Assembly: GCA_013215145.1 (NCBI GenBank)
Contig: JABSRP010000014.1
Span: forward strand, 1-64,000
From: Pseudobacteriovorax sp.
GTDB lineage: Bacteria > Bdellovibrionota_B > Oligoflexia > Oligoflexales > Oligoflexaceae
Reading direction: 5' to 3'
Length of the DNA: 64,000 nucleotides
This document shows positions 8,401 through 16,991 of the stretch, piece by piece. The notes under the pieces were generated by a model. The model was given only the letters and a program-made list of their open reading frames with translations, searched no databases and was not told the DNA's origin. How positions within the stretch are numbered: the stretch's first letter is position 1; every line of letters starts with the position of its first letter. The position numbers were made by a program, and so were the translations under genes.

Positions 8401-9288
8401 ATGATTAGAGAATTAGACATTTTTCGACAGATTGTAATCTCTGGCGGTTTTAAAAAGGCTGCTGACCCCTTGGGAATCACTCCGGGAGCTGTCACACAAG
8501 CTCTCAAACGTCTTGAAAGGGATTTGGGAGTGGTTTTAATTCAAAGGTCCACACGAAGCTTTCGCGTGACTAGCGAGGGTGAAGAGTTGTTTTCTTCCAT
8601 CAACGATGGGTTCTCAAAAATCAGACAAACCGTCCGCGATATCCAGAAAAAGCAGGGACAGGATTCTGGCTACATCCGCATGAGCTGTGTGCAAAGCTAC
8701 TATCTTTGGCGACTTTCTAGTCTAGTCAGTGACTTTCAAAAGAATCACCCCAACATCGTCGTCGAATCAGATCTTTCGGACACACCGGCCAACCTTATTG
8801 AGGAAGGTTTGGATTTAGGCATCCGTATGGGAAAGTTTCCAGACTCAGATCTCATATTTAAGAAATTAGAAACCCTCGAAGTCATTCTTTGCGCGTCACC
8901 AAACTATCTTAAAAACTCAGCTAAGATTTCATCATCTGCTGACTTGACGATACACAAGACCATAGGATTTAAGATACCAAGAACAAAACAGACCTATCCC
9001 TGGCAGTTTTACGAAGAAAAAGGTTGGATCACCTTAAAGCTATCCCATGTCGCCTATAGCAACGCCATCGAAGCTGTACTGGCTATGTCAGCAGATGGAC
9101 TTGGAATTGCTCTAACACCGAAATACCTTGCAGAACATTACTTGAAAGCAGGACAACTTGTTGAAGTTCTACCGCGCCTTCGTAAAAAATCCGTCGATAC
9201 CTTCATTTGCCTGCCAAGGAGAGAGGGGCGCTCCAAACGAGTTGATAGTCTAGTCAAGCAGCTTATGGAGGTTAGAGCCAAACCCTAA
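8401..9288 (+). CDS. LysR-family transcriptional regulator
   Basis: This 295-residue regulator has a winged helix-turn-helix at residues 1-60 (GGFKKAADPLGITPGAVTQA, then LKRLERDLGVVLIQRS). A periplasmic-binding-protein-like effector domain follows from about residue 90 to 290. Length is standard for LysR proteins. It is divergent from the SDR gene, so it probably activates or represses that gene in response to a small molecule and may regulate itself. The ATG at 8401 has no clear ribosome-binding site, but it places the HTH at the usual distance from the N-terminus. The effector cannot be predicted. Confidence 0.92.
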   Translation: MIRELDIFRQIVISGGFKKAADPLGITPGAVTQALKRLERDLGVVLIQRSTRSFRVTSEGEELFSSINDGFSKIRQTVRDIQKKQGQDSGYIRMSCVQSYYLWRLSSLVSDFQKNHPNIVVESDLSDTPANLIEEGLDLGIRMGKFPDSDLIFKKLETLEVILCASPNYLKNSAKISSSADLTIHKTIGFKIPRTKQTYPWQFYEEKGWITLKLSHVAYSNAIEAVLAMSADGLGIALTPKYLAEHYLKAGQLVEVLPRLRKKSVDTFICLPRREGRSKRVDSLVKQLMEVRAKP

Positions 9289-9308
9289 CCTACCAAGAGG
9301 TCTGAACG

Positions 9309-9953
9309 TCAAGGCTTTAAAATCTTAAAAGCATGATTCCAGCTGTTATTTAGGAAACCTGGAATACACCAAAGGATACAAAGCGGCTCGATCGCTCGAG
9401 CAGCTTCCACTTGACCCATATCACCCGTCTCCCAGCCAAATTTTGTCAAAATATCTGTTACATCTGCCTTGGCTTCGGCGGAGTTTCCACAAATAAACAT
9501 AGTAGGTAAAACACCATTATAATCAGGATTTACCATCTGGGGATTGCCAACAGAGGAAAAGGCTTTCACAAAATGGGCCTGTGTGAAACGGCTCTGCAAC
9601 TGTTCCATAAGAGACTCATTGGGACCCGTAAAAAAGGAAATAACGCCATTGACTGGCTCTTCCCCGCTAATAGGATTTGTTGCATCGATGATGGTTTTTC
9701 CTGACAATACATCGTCTCCAACCAATTCCAATGCAGCGACAGCATGAAGACCCTGAACACATAATACTATGATATCTGCCCAGGCAGCCGTCTCTTTGAA
9801 ATCCCCTATGTTGGCTTCGCCATGAGACGTCTTCCATTCGCCCAACTTCTCAGGACTTCTAGACCCCCTCATAACCGAGTAGCCATGTTTTAGAAATCCA
9901 TTTGCCAATACTTCACCAACGATTCCTGAACCTAATACACCAATTTTTTTCAT
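9309..9953 (-). CDS. NADP-binding oxidoreductase, F420-dependent-reductase-like
   Basis: This 214-residue protein begins with a Rossmann fold: KKIGVLGSGIVGEVLANGF holds GxGxxG, and GSRSPEK follows the second strand, favouring NADP(H). It matches the NADPH-dependent F420 reductase/FNO-like family widely found as stand-alone proteins in bacteria that do not make F420, so the true electron partner is uncertain. Motifs TNPISG and FVKAFSSVGN (about residue 150) are typical. The start at 9953 is preferred to the longer frame beginning at 10055 because GGG lies 6 bases before it and the Rossmann strand begins at once. It is convergent with the LysR gene. Confidence 0.8.
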   Translation of the reverse strand: MKKIGVLGSGIVGEVLANGFLKHGYSVMRGSRSPEKLGEWKTSHGEANIGDFKETAAWADIIVLCVQGLHAVAALELVGDDVLSGKTIIDATNPISGEEPVNGVISFFTGPNESLMEQLQSRFTQAHFVKAFSSVGNPQMVNPDYNGVLPTMFICGNSAEAKADVTDILTKFGWETGDMGQVEAARAIEPLCILWCIPGFLNNSWNHAFKILKP

Positions 9954-10303
9954 GATCATCCCTTTCGTTCTATCGCAGTCAAACGTATCGCTGTGAAAGA
10001 AAAACAAGTCGTATTCCACAAGCAGCTCTTGTATTATCGCCCAAAATCGAGACATTTATTATATTGAATTTTTTAATTTATTATTAAGTTAAATAAATAA
10101 TAAGCATTTGGTATCCAGACAGGCTCTGTCGCTAGAAGGTTTTGAAAGCCGATGCTATTTGGAGTCCAATGGGACCCGCCTTCTAACTTTCAACCAAAAT
10201 AGAAGGATGGTACTAGTGGCAAGAGTTCAGGAGGAAGCCTGCCCCCTCCTTAGTCACAGGAATCGGCCTGTTTGAGCCACTTGGCCCAGTCTCTCGTCAC
10301 GGC
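9954..10303. other. Intergenic region with inverted repeats
   Basis: There is no supported gene here. Near the lipoprotein end, AGGAGG (10229-10234) and CCTCCT (10245-10250) could form a hairpin that terminates the minus-strand lipoprotein gene, but there is no T-run. The stretch 10056-10105 is very AT-rich and probably contains the promoter of the oxidoreductase gene. AGAAGG near 10135 and CCTTCT near 10182 could also pair. Confidence 0.35.
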
Positions 10304-11554
10304 CTAGGGAAAGACACCATATTCCTGCGGAATGTCATTCATATCTACAGGAATCACATAGTCACTTGTTAAGGCATTCACGGAATCATCGCCAATCCAG
10401 AGAGATTCATAATCCGTGTAAGTTAGGCTAGTACAGGTAATTTGCTCATCAGAGCCCATTTCTTGGCAGATGCCAGAGTAATCGTCGCCTGAGGGACCGT
10501 CACGCAATATCGAACCAAAACTCACGGTAACCCCATTGATAGGAGAGACTTCTAAGGGAAGGGTTTGGTCGTCGCCATCTTTAAGGTCAAAACTTCCCCA
10601 TAAGCTGTCGTCTTTCTTGACTGTTCTGAAATAAATGTCTCGGATTCCCAGTAAATCTGGTAGCTGCTCGACGACCGGATCGTTCTCCCAAGCGGCATTT
10701 GCCGATTCTTCTGTCATCCTCATGCTTCCCTCGATAAGAAAGAACTCAGGATCAACTTTACTACTGGCCAAAATCCGCAAATGCATTCCAGGAGGAGGAT
10801 TATCGCTACCACCCTCTTCTAGGCCTTTGAGCTTGATTTCTTGGACATGACAGGTGTCAGCGCTAGGACTGGCAGAGCATTGACTGGTATCCTCTTGATG
10901 AATAAACCTAACTTCTCCGGCAAGAGGCACACCTTGAGCCGTAAAGTCGAAAAATATCGTCCCTTTTGTGGGAGAGTCTAATTGTGCGGCAAAGACTCCA
11001 GACAGGGGATCAGATACGGAGTCTCCCGTCCAAATCCGGATATTCGACGGAAAGTTAGCCTCAGCATCCCTTCTGATGGACCAATTACCAACGGCATCAA
11101 AGGCATCTGTAGCATCATAATCAAGAAAGCTAATCGCAACATCGTTTTGATCATCATCTTGGAATCTCATGGACGTTATAGATTCGTAGTTTGCTAGCCC
11201 CCTTTCACAAAGTAGAGATACTAAAATTCCATTTTCCCCTTCGCTGTCGTAATCAGCGCAGGTCAACTCTCCGTCTTGATCACGATCTGGATCATCACCG
11301 TAAAGCATTTGCCCTACAAAGGGAGTTGTATGGCAGGCCAATCCCAGTGGTATTCCAAACACTCCAAGGTCTTGGAATTGAGAGCAATCGCTTTCATCCC
11401 CCTGCAGTTGCAATCCATCTTGGCTCGACGCTAGATTAATGGGTCTAGCATCCGGCACGCGAATATCCTTAGGATCAAACTGGGTGTCTTCCTCCACTCC
11501 ACAAGAAAGGATCATAAAACTTGTTATTAGGGCTAGGCTTTTTTGAATCTTCAC
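10304..11554 (-). CDS. Lipoprotein, paralogue of the 12751-14007 product
   Basis: This 416-residue protein has a lipoprotein signal (MKIQKSLALITSFMILSC, modified Cys18), so it should be anchored to a membrane on the periplasmic side. The mature part is acidic and carries a calcium-loop-like stretch, GDDPDRDQDGELTCADYD. It ends in a segment GDDYSGICQEMGSD, then YTDYESLWIGDD, that is shared with the paralogue downstream of the TIGR02147 gene. The GTG at 11554 is preferred to the ATG at 11575 because AGGAG lies 7 bases upstream and the signal peptide starts there. It is divergent from the TIGR02147 gene, with TACACAAAT motifs in between. Function unknown. Confidence 0.75.
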   Translation of the reverse strand: MKIQKSLALITSFMILSCGVEEDTQFDPKDIRVPDARPINLASSQDGLQLQGDESDCSQFQDLGVFGIPLGLACHTTPFVGQMLYGDDPDRDQDGELTCADYDSEGENGILVSLLCERGLANYESITSMRFQDDDQNDVAISFLDYDATDAFDAVGNWSIRRDAEANFPSNIRIWTGDSVSDPLSGVFAAQLDSPTKGTIFFDFTAQGVPLAGEVRFIHQEDTSQCSASPSADTCHVQEIKLKGLEEGGSDNPPPGMHLRILASSKVDPEFFLIEGSMRMTEESANAAWENDPVVEQLPDLLGIRDIYFRTVKKDDSLWGSFDLKDGDDQTLPLEVSPINGVTVSFGSILRDGPSGDDYSGICQEMGSDEQITCTSLTYTDYESLWIGDDSVNALTSDYVIPVDMNDIPQEYGVFP

Positions 11555-11581
11555 TTTAAAACTCCTTGAAGTCATATGTCA

Positions 11582-11763
11582 TACACAAATTACTTATCGA
11601 GAGTTTCAATATTTTATTAAATTTTATTTTTTTTGTTAACATTTACAGATATTTATAATTTATATTTATACACAAATCATCATTTTTCATGACATCAGAG
11701 ATCTATAACTAACTAAAATACTTAGCATATACTCTCTGTATCCCCATTATCAGAATTTGTGTA
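11582..11763. promoter_or_regulatory. Triple TACACAAAT motif in divergent regulator/lipoprotein promoter
   Basis: The 9-mer TACACAAAT occurs at 11582-11590 and 11669-11677, and as its complement ATTTGTGTA at 11755-11763. All three lie in the very AT-rich 309-base region between the divergent lipoprotein and TIGR02147 genes. The copies are 87 and 86 bases apart, about eight helical turns. This regular layout suits an operator array for the neighbouring HTH protein. The DNA-binding assignment is inferred. Confidence 0.5.
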
Positions 11764-11863
11764 CCAAAGTTTATGCTAACTTCCTGTTATTTAGACCTAC
11801 TTTCAAAATACTCAATATAAGCAGCAAATATTCCGATAGGTCCTGTGTATAAAGGGAGTTGGG

Positions 11864-12754
11864 ATGTCTCAAGAAAACTCAAATACACTAGACCTGAAAG
11901 AAGTCGGAAAGCGGGTTATGCCCAGCGACTTTCTCGATTACCGCCTATATCTCATAGCGATCTACGAACAACTCAAGGCAGAGCTCGATGGGTTCAATTA
12001 TCGAAAATTTGGAGAAGCCATGGGTTTTGGTTTTGGAACGCTACTTCATCAAATCTGTCAGGGTTATCGACCTTTGTCACAAAAAAGCGGTCAACGAGTG
12101 ATTAAAGCCATGGGTTTACAAGGTATTCAAAAGGAATATCTCACATCACTCATCTCCTACGGAAATGCAAAAAAAACAAAAGATCACGAAGCAGCCTTAG
12201 AGAAACTCATGGCATTAAAACGCAGCTTGTCACCTTCGGTTTTGGATCGTGATATGATTGCTTATTTCAGTCAGTGGTTTCATCCGGCTATTCGAGAGCT
12301 GGTGATCCTAGAAGAATTTCAAAACGATCCAAACTGGATTGCTGATTATCTACGCCCTAAAATCAGTGCTGAACAAGCCAAAGAGAGCATGGAGCTACTA
12401 GAAAGGATTGGATACATAACCTTTGATCGTAACACCAAACGATTTATTCAGTCGACCCCCCGAATCAGCAGTGGACACGAGGTGGAAGGCTTAGGCCTTC
12501 TCAATTATCATCATAAGATTCTTGACCTGGCTAAGGCCGCCTTAAGCGATTCTGAAAGTAGCGAGCGTGATTTTGGAGCTGTCACCATTGGGATCAATCC
12601 AGAGCTACTACCAAAAATCAAAGACCGTCTCCATAAATTTCAAGTCGAGATTGTAGACTTAGCTGATAAAGAGTCTGATCCTCAGAGCATATACCAGCTT
12701 AACCTTCAGCTATTTCCCATGACAAAACAACCAAACGGGCAAGGGAACAAATGA
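11864..12754 (+). CDS. TIGR02147-family regulator
   Basis: This 296-residue protein matches the TIGR02147 family, found mainly in Fibrobacter and Bdellovibrionota/Oligoflexia. The N-terminal 75 residues look like a divergent helix-turn-helix (RKFGEAMGFGFGTLLHQICQ). Residues 140-210 resemble a winged-helix segment (NWIADYLRPKISAEQAKESM, then ELLERIGYI). The C-terminus ends in the family signature YQLNLQLFPMTK. No membrane segment is seen. It overlaps the following lipoprotein gene by 4 bases (ATGA), so the two are translationally coupled. It is divergent from a paralogous lipoprotein gene. It starts after AAAGGGAG. It probably senses something linked to those lipoproteins and controls them. 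Confidence 0.85.
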   Translation: MSQENSNTLDLKEVGKRVMPSDFLDYRLYLIAIYEQLKAELDGFNYRKFGEAMGFGFGTLLHQICQGYRPLSQKSGQRVIKAMGLQGIQKEYLTSLISYGNAKKTKDHEAALEKLMALKRSLSPSVLDRDMIAYFSQWFHPAIRELVILEEFQNDPNWIADYLRPKISAEQAKESMELLERIGYITFDRNTKRFIQSTPRISSGHEVEGLGLLNYHHKILDLAKAALSDSESSERDFGAVTIGINPELLPKIKDRLHKFQVEIVDLADKESDPQSIYQLNLQLFPMTKQPNGQGNK

Positions 12755-14007
12755 TGCGTACCCCAAGTTTTTTTAAGAGACACTGTTATTTATTACTAGC
12801 CCTTGCTGGTTGCGGTACGATTGCTGGCAACCCAGGAACCACAACCAAGCCATCGGCGGTGCCTGAAGATATCCTTCTACCTGATGCCAGCTCCATTAAT
12901 TTGAGTCAGCTAGGCAGCACATCAGCCACAAACTTGCTTTCGTCGGGGGCCTGTAGTGCTGATACAGAACTAGGTGTCTTTGGGTTTGCCTTTGGACCGA
13001 TTTGTTCCGGCGGCCCGCTCATTGACGCCTTTCTTTACGGAGCTCAAAAAGACTCCGACGAAGATGGGACCATCACTTGTGCTGACCTTGATCCCGAGTC
13101 AGAAGACTCTGGGATTCTGTTTACACTTTTATGCTCGGAAGCGTTTATCGTCCTGGAAAACCTTAAATCATTGGCTTCGGATGAGTTCGCTATCGATTTC
13201 TCAGATTTCAATGCCACAGACGATGTTTCTGCCGTAGGATCCTGGACAGCCACAGCAACAGAGGGCCAAAACTATCCTGCTGATGTAAGAATTTGGTCGC
13301 AAGATCCAAATGGGCAGCTAGCCGGATCTTTAGCCATGCAAATTAATTCTCAGACATCCGGTAGCTTATTTTTAGATCTTTTCCCCTTTGGCGAAAACTT
13401 TGCTACTCATGCAGATTACGGTTCACCTGAAGGAGATGGCTCCACCTGTTCTGGTCAACCAAACAAATCTAACTGCTACTGGCAAGACATGCGTTTTAAA
13501 GGGCCTGAAGATTATAAAGAAGATGCCATCGCGCCTGGTATGAGAGTCTTGGTATTTGCTGATAGCAAAGATGAGCCAAGTTTTTATCGTATTGAAGCCA
13601 AAATCCGTTATTCAGAGAGCTTTGCCAACATCGTGTTTGATCCCAGCAAGGTTGATACTCCAGATAACTTTGAGCAAGTAAGAGAAATTTACCTGAGAGC
13701 AGTGCAAAAAGGCGATGAAATTTGGGGTTCTTTCGACTTTAAGAATGCCGAGGGACAAACTATCTCTTCAAGTTCAAACGGCTTTGACACAGGCATGATC
13801 TTGCGTAACGGCTTTTCTGATATCGATTATGCTGGCATTTGCCAAAACCTTGGATCAGAGGATCTAAAAGAATGCGAGACCATCCTTTACACCGACTACG
13901 ATCAGTTTTGGATCGGAGACGAGCTGTTTGAAGGAGTGGGGGTCGAGTACGAATTGCCTGTTAGTTTTGGACAGATACCAAGTGAGGGAGTCATATTCGG
14001 CCCTTGA
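12751..14007 (+). CDS. Lipoprotein, paralogue of the 10304-11554 product
   Basis: This 418-residue protein has a lipobox LLALAGC (Cys21) followed by GTIAGNPGT. The mature region shares ordered blocks with the divergent paralogue: INL near the N-terminus, LGVFGF, a D-rich EDGTITCADLDPES loop that may bind calcium, WGSFDFK, YAGICQNLGSED, and a terminal YTDYDQFWIGDE. It is coupled to the TIGR02147 gene by a 4-base overlap; either ATG of ATGATG could be used. It converges on the next small lipoprotein gene with 5 bases between stops. It is envelope-anchored; activity unknown. Confidence 0.78.
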   Translation: MMRTPSFFKRHCYLLLALAGCGTIAGNPGTTTKPSAVPEDILLPDASSINLSQLGSTSATNLLSSGACSADTELGVFGFAFGPICSGGPLIDAFLYGAQKDSDEDGTITCADLDPESEDSGILFTLLCSEAFIVLENLKSLASDEFAIDFSDFNATDDVSAVGSWTATATEGQNYPADVRIWSQDPNGQLAGSLAMQINSQTSGSLFLDLFPFGENFATHADYGSPEGDGSTCSGQPNKSNCYWQDMRFKGPEDYKEDAIAPGMRVLVFADSKDEPSFYRIEAKIRYSESFANIVFDPSKVDTPDNFEQVREIYLRAVQKGDEIWGSFDFKNAEGQTISSSSNGFDTGMILRNGFSDIDYAGICQNLGSEDLKECETILYTDYDQFWIGDELFEGVGVEYELPVSFGQIPSEGVIFGP

Positions 14008-14012
14008 TTGAA

Positions 14013-14414
14013 TTAGAAATCGACGTTGCGATAGGATAAGCGAAGATTCTTCATATGGTATCGGTCTTGAAAGATAAGTCTTAGCTGCTCGCTAGTTTCA
14101 TCTGTAGCTCTAAGATCCATGACAATATCATAATTATACTTTCCTTTAGCAACCAGATGAACTCCATCTTTCATTAGGGTCCAAGTCCCTTCGCCACTAT
14201 GATAATCAGGAATATCGTAGCGAAACCGCCCATCGTCGTATAGTTTGATTCCTATAGGATAAGATTCGTTATAGATTTCTTTTGCCTGGGTGTTGTCTGC
14301 ATTTAATAGAGACTTCAGCTTTGTTTCAGATACCGGATAGTAAGTCTCATTAGACTTATATTTAGGACCACAAGCAAAGGAAAGCATAACGAGAAGCAAA
14401 AGTAACAAACGCAT
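14013..14414 (-). CDS. Small lipoprotein of unknown function
   Basis: This 133-residue protein starts with a leucine-rich signal peptide and a lipobox LSFAC (Cys15). The rest is a small beta-rich domain (GIKLYDDGRFRYDIPDYHSG, then EGTWTLMKDG), a pattern of repeated strands that could form a lipocalin-like or immunity-type fold, though I do not assign it to a family. It is convergent with the larger lipoprotein and lies head-to-tail after the gene at 14505-15002, 90 bases away, so the two may share a promoter. Confidence 0.65.
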   Translation of the reverse strand: MRLLLLLLVMLSFACGPKYKSNETYYPVSETKLKSLLNADNTQAKEIYNESYPIGIKLYDDGRFRYDIPDYHSGEGTWTLMKDGVHLVAKGKYNYDIVMDLRATDETSEQLRLIFQDRYHMKNLRLSYRNVDF

Positions 14415-14504
14415 GATTGGACCTCAGAGATATAGTTTCTTCCAAAGGTAGTCTAGCAATTGCTTTCGATCCCTGCTTAGGTATTTATTGCCTATACTCC
14501 GAGG

Positions 14505-15002
14505 CTATTTTTTTCCAGTTAATGCTTTCTCGACAACAGCCAAATGAGTCGAGAGCTCTACGAGTTCAGCTCTCATTTTCGCATATACTGCTTTATCGGC
14601 CACACCTTGACTAGCTTTTCCAAGAGCAATCACAGTAGCGGGATGTACCAATAGATCTTTGGCATGATGACAAATCGGGGAGGCCTTTGGTAGTGCTTTG
14701 TCCGCATGATAGTCATTTTCAATTTTGCTTAGTGGCATTTGAGAAAGCTTACTAGCGACTTTAAGTACTTCATCGATATATACTTTACAATCCATTTCAA
14801 CATTTTTGAAGGCTTCAAGAATGGGAATCGACATATCAACCATGTCTACGGCCTCTTTACTAATTTCATTCAGTGGTTTTTGTATATCGATAAAAGCCAT
14901 AGTTCTTTGGAGCTTCTTGCTGTAGAGCTTGGTATCGATCTTATTTGCCCACCCAGCTGAGCCACAGAAAGCAAATGAAAGTATTATCATAGGTCTTATC
15001 AT
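14505..15002 (-). CDS. Secreted helical protein of unknown function
   Basis: This 165-residue protein has a signal peptide ending near GSAGWANK and is otherwise helical (KKLQRTMAFIDIQKPLNEI, ALGKASQGVADKAVYAKM). Two cysteines, at about residues 86 and 125, might pair in the periplasm. The ATG at 15002 is chosen over an upstream in-frame ATG at 15044 because GAGGA precedes it by about 5 bases and the signal peptide fits. It is divergent from the ABC transporter operon and may share its promoter region. No family recognised. Confidence 0.65.
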   Translation of the reverse strand: MIRPMIILSFAFCGSAGWANKIDTKLYSKKLQRTMAFIDIQKPLNEISKEAVDMVDMSIPILEAFKNVEMDCKVYIDEVLKVASKLSQMPLSKIENDYHADKALPKASPICHHAKDLLVHPATVIALGKASQGVADKAVYAKMRAELVELSTHLAVVEKALTGKK

Positions 15003-15143
15003 AGTTTTCCTCACTGTCCTGTTAACGAGTAAAATCATTGACATATCTACTAGACATAATCAAGTTCAATCGATTAATGTTTCTTATACATCTTTAAGAT
15101 TACAACGATTAGAATGCATTTGATTCGATTTTTGGGGTTTCGC

Positions 15144-15788
15144 GTGCTTGAAATTACATCTCTTAATAAATCCTATTCTAATACAAAAGTGATCCAAAAT
15201 CTCAGTTTTACATTTGTAAGTCATGGACTATATGGGATAAAAGGTAGCAATGGAGTCGGGAAAAGCACTTTATTTCGATTAATCGGTGGTGCGGAAGACC
15301 CTGATTCCGGAACCTTAAGGATTCATGAAAAATGCTCAGTCAGGCAACCACTGGAATACCGTAAGAGTGTCTGTTGGATGCCTGGAGATGACCAAGTTTT
15401 CCCCTTTATGACACCTATCGAGATCTTCAATTTTGTCAGTAAGGCGCGACCATTTCTACCAGATACGGAAATCAGTCTGGTATCGGAAAAACTCGGTCTC
15501 GCTCCCTTTCTGAATACTCGCTTTGACCAGCTTTCCACGGGCAATAAAAAGAAGACTCTTTTAGTCATGACGCTATTGAGCCAATCCAATGTGATGCTAC
15601 TTGATGAACCCACAAATGGCCTTGATGTAGAATCACAAAACGTATTTAAAGAGCTACTCGATCAACAAGCAAAACAAAAGATTATATTGTTCATCGATCA
15701 TTTTGCTACAGACGACCAGTATCCAAACTCAAAGTGGCTCAAACTAGATAACGATCTAGCCTTCCTTCAAGACTTGGATTCAAAATGA
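15144..15788 (+). CDS. ABC transporter ATP-binding protein
   Basis: This 214-residue ABC ATPase has the Walker A motif GSNGVGKST (34-42), a degenerate signature LSTGNKKK in place of LSGGQ, Walker B with LLDEPTNGLD, and an H-loop at LFIDH. It is short but complete for an ABC-2-type exporter subunit. The GTG at 15144 is preferred to the ATG at 15114: it gives the canonical opening VLEITSLNKSY and has GGGG 6 bases upstream. It overlaps the permease gene by 4 bases (ATGA). With the permease it probably forms a transporter in the inner membrane; the substrate is unknown. Confidence 0.88.
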   Translation: MLEITSLNKSYSNTKVIQNLSFTFVSHGLYGIKGSNGVGKSTLFRLIGGAEDPDSGTLRIHEKCSVRQPLEYRKSVCWMPGDDQVFPFMTPIEIFNFVSKARPFLPDTEISLVSEKLGLAPFLNTRFDQLSTGNKKKTLLVMTLLSQSNVMLLDEPTNGLDVESQNVFKELLDQQAKQKIILFIDHFATDDQYPNSKWLKLDNDLAFLQDLDSK

Positions 15789-16990
15789 GTCTCTTTCTTC
15801 TATTTCTCAAGGCCAGAATTAGACACTTTGTCAAAGAGATTTTTTCTTATCACTGGAAACTCTGCTTTGGATTAATGTTCCTATATGGATTTTTGGTTAG
15901 TGGCAATGAGCAGGCCGCGATAAAGATGAACTTCGCATCTCTCTATTCATCTACAGAAATTTCGCAGACATTGATGTATCAAGGTCTTTGTTGGTTTGTA
16001 TTTTCTTTCATCCTATCGTTGCAAGTCAAAACCGAAGTTCTAGGCGGATCTGCCTCAGTTTGGTTAGCATCTAATCCTATTCCCTTACATTACCGACGAT
16101 GGACCCAGTTTTTCCTTCTGACCATAATGAATCTCCCTATCATTGCTACGGTCCTCATGAGTCTAGAATTCATCGGGCTCCATGAATCAGGATCATATGG
16201 GCTTGCCATATTTGAATTCATTTATATGTTTTCTTTCTTTTATATTGGGATGATAGTTAGTCAGATTTCTTGGCTAGTACGACGACGTCTTTGGGCCCTG
16301 GGTTTGGCTGGGATCTGGCTACTTAGTCTACTGTTTAAAGATCAGTATATCTACTATTTGGCCTCAGGCTTACAATTGGCATTAATTGCACTGTTCATCA
16401 AATCCAGCTCATTGAAATCATCAAGATCAATCCCTAAGAATGCCTGGTTTCCCCAACTGAGACTAAAGAATTTTTTAAAAGTATCTAGCCCCCAGATTCT
16501 CCTACTTATCAATAAGCCTGGCCTCTTATACTCGAGAATGTTTTTTATTATGTTAATCTATCTACTAGTATACCTCACTGTGAGCGTCATCGAGTTAACT
16601 AGTCAAAAAATCTATGTATACAGCGTTTTGACAGGTTTGGCTGCCTTTGTTTTCGCAGGCTATATGAATCATTTTTTCAATTCAAGAAGATCAAGTAAAC
16701 TCTGGTTAAGGAGCATGCCGCAGGACTCAAATCATTGGTTCTGCCAGGATTGGATCATAACCAGTATCGGATTCTTATTCATTCATGGGCTTGTCGGAAT
16801 CCTTTTGATTTCTTTGGGCTACTTAAATGTTGCCATCGTCCTATATCAAGCATTGATTCAGATGATGATGCTAAAAGCCCTTCAATGGATACTGCGACCC
16901 AGCTATGAATCTTGGCTCCTTGTTGTTATACTCGGTCTATCTGTTGTTTGGATATTGATCGCTTGGCTATTCATACTCGTGTGGAGTTGA
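15785..16990 (+). CDS. ABC transporter permease-like membrane protein
   Basis: This 401-residue protein has roughly ten hydrophobic segments (for example LCFGLMFLYGFLV, LCWFVFSFILSL, FIYMFSFFYIGMI, IGFLFIHGLVGILL) and no other recognisable domain. It is coupled to the preceding ABC ATPase by an ATGA overlap and lies one base before the next gene, so all three are co-translated. Size and context identify it as the transmembrane partner of that ATPase. It is not close to any permease family I can name. Its function, export or regulated flux of a small molecule or lipid, is inferred from context only. Confidence 0.78.
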   Translation: MSLFLLFLKARIRHFVKEIFSYHWKLCFGLMFLYGFLVSGNEQAAIKMNFASLYSSTEISQTLMYQGLCWFVFSFILSLQVKTEVLGGSASVWLASNPIPLHYRRWTQFFLLTIMNLPIIATVLMSLEFIGLHESGSYGLAIFEFIYMFSFFYIGMIVSQISWLVRRRLWALGLAGIWLLSLLFKDQYIYYLASGLQLALIALFIKSSSLKSSRSIPKNAWFPQLRLKNFLKVSSPQILLLINKPGLLYSRMFFIMLIYLLVYLTVSVIELTSQKIYVYSVLTGLAAFVFAGYMNHFFNSRRSSKLWLRSMPQDSNHWFCQDWIITSIGFLFIHGLVGILLISLGYLNVAIVLYQALIQMMMLKALQWILRPSYESWLLVVILGLSVVWILIAWLFILVWS

Positions 16991-16991
16991 T

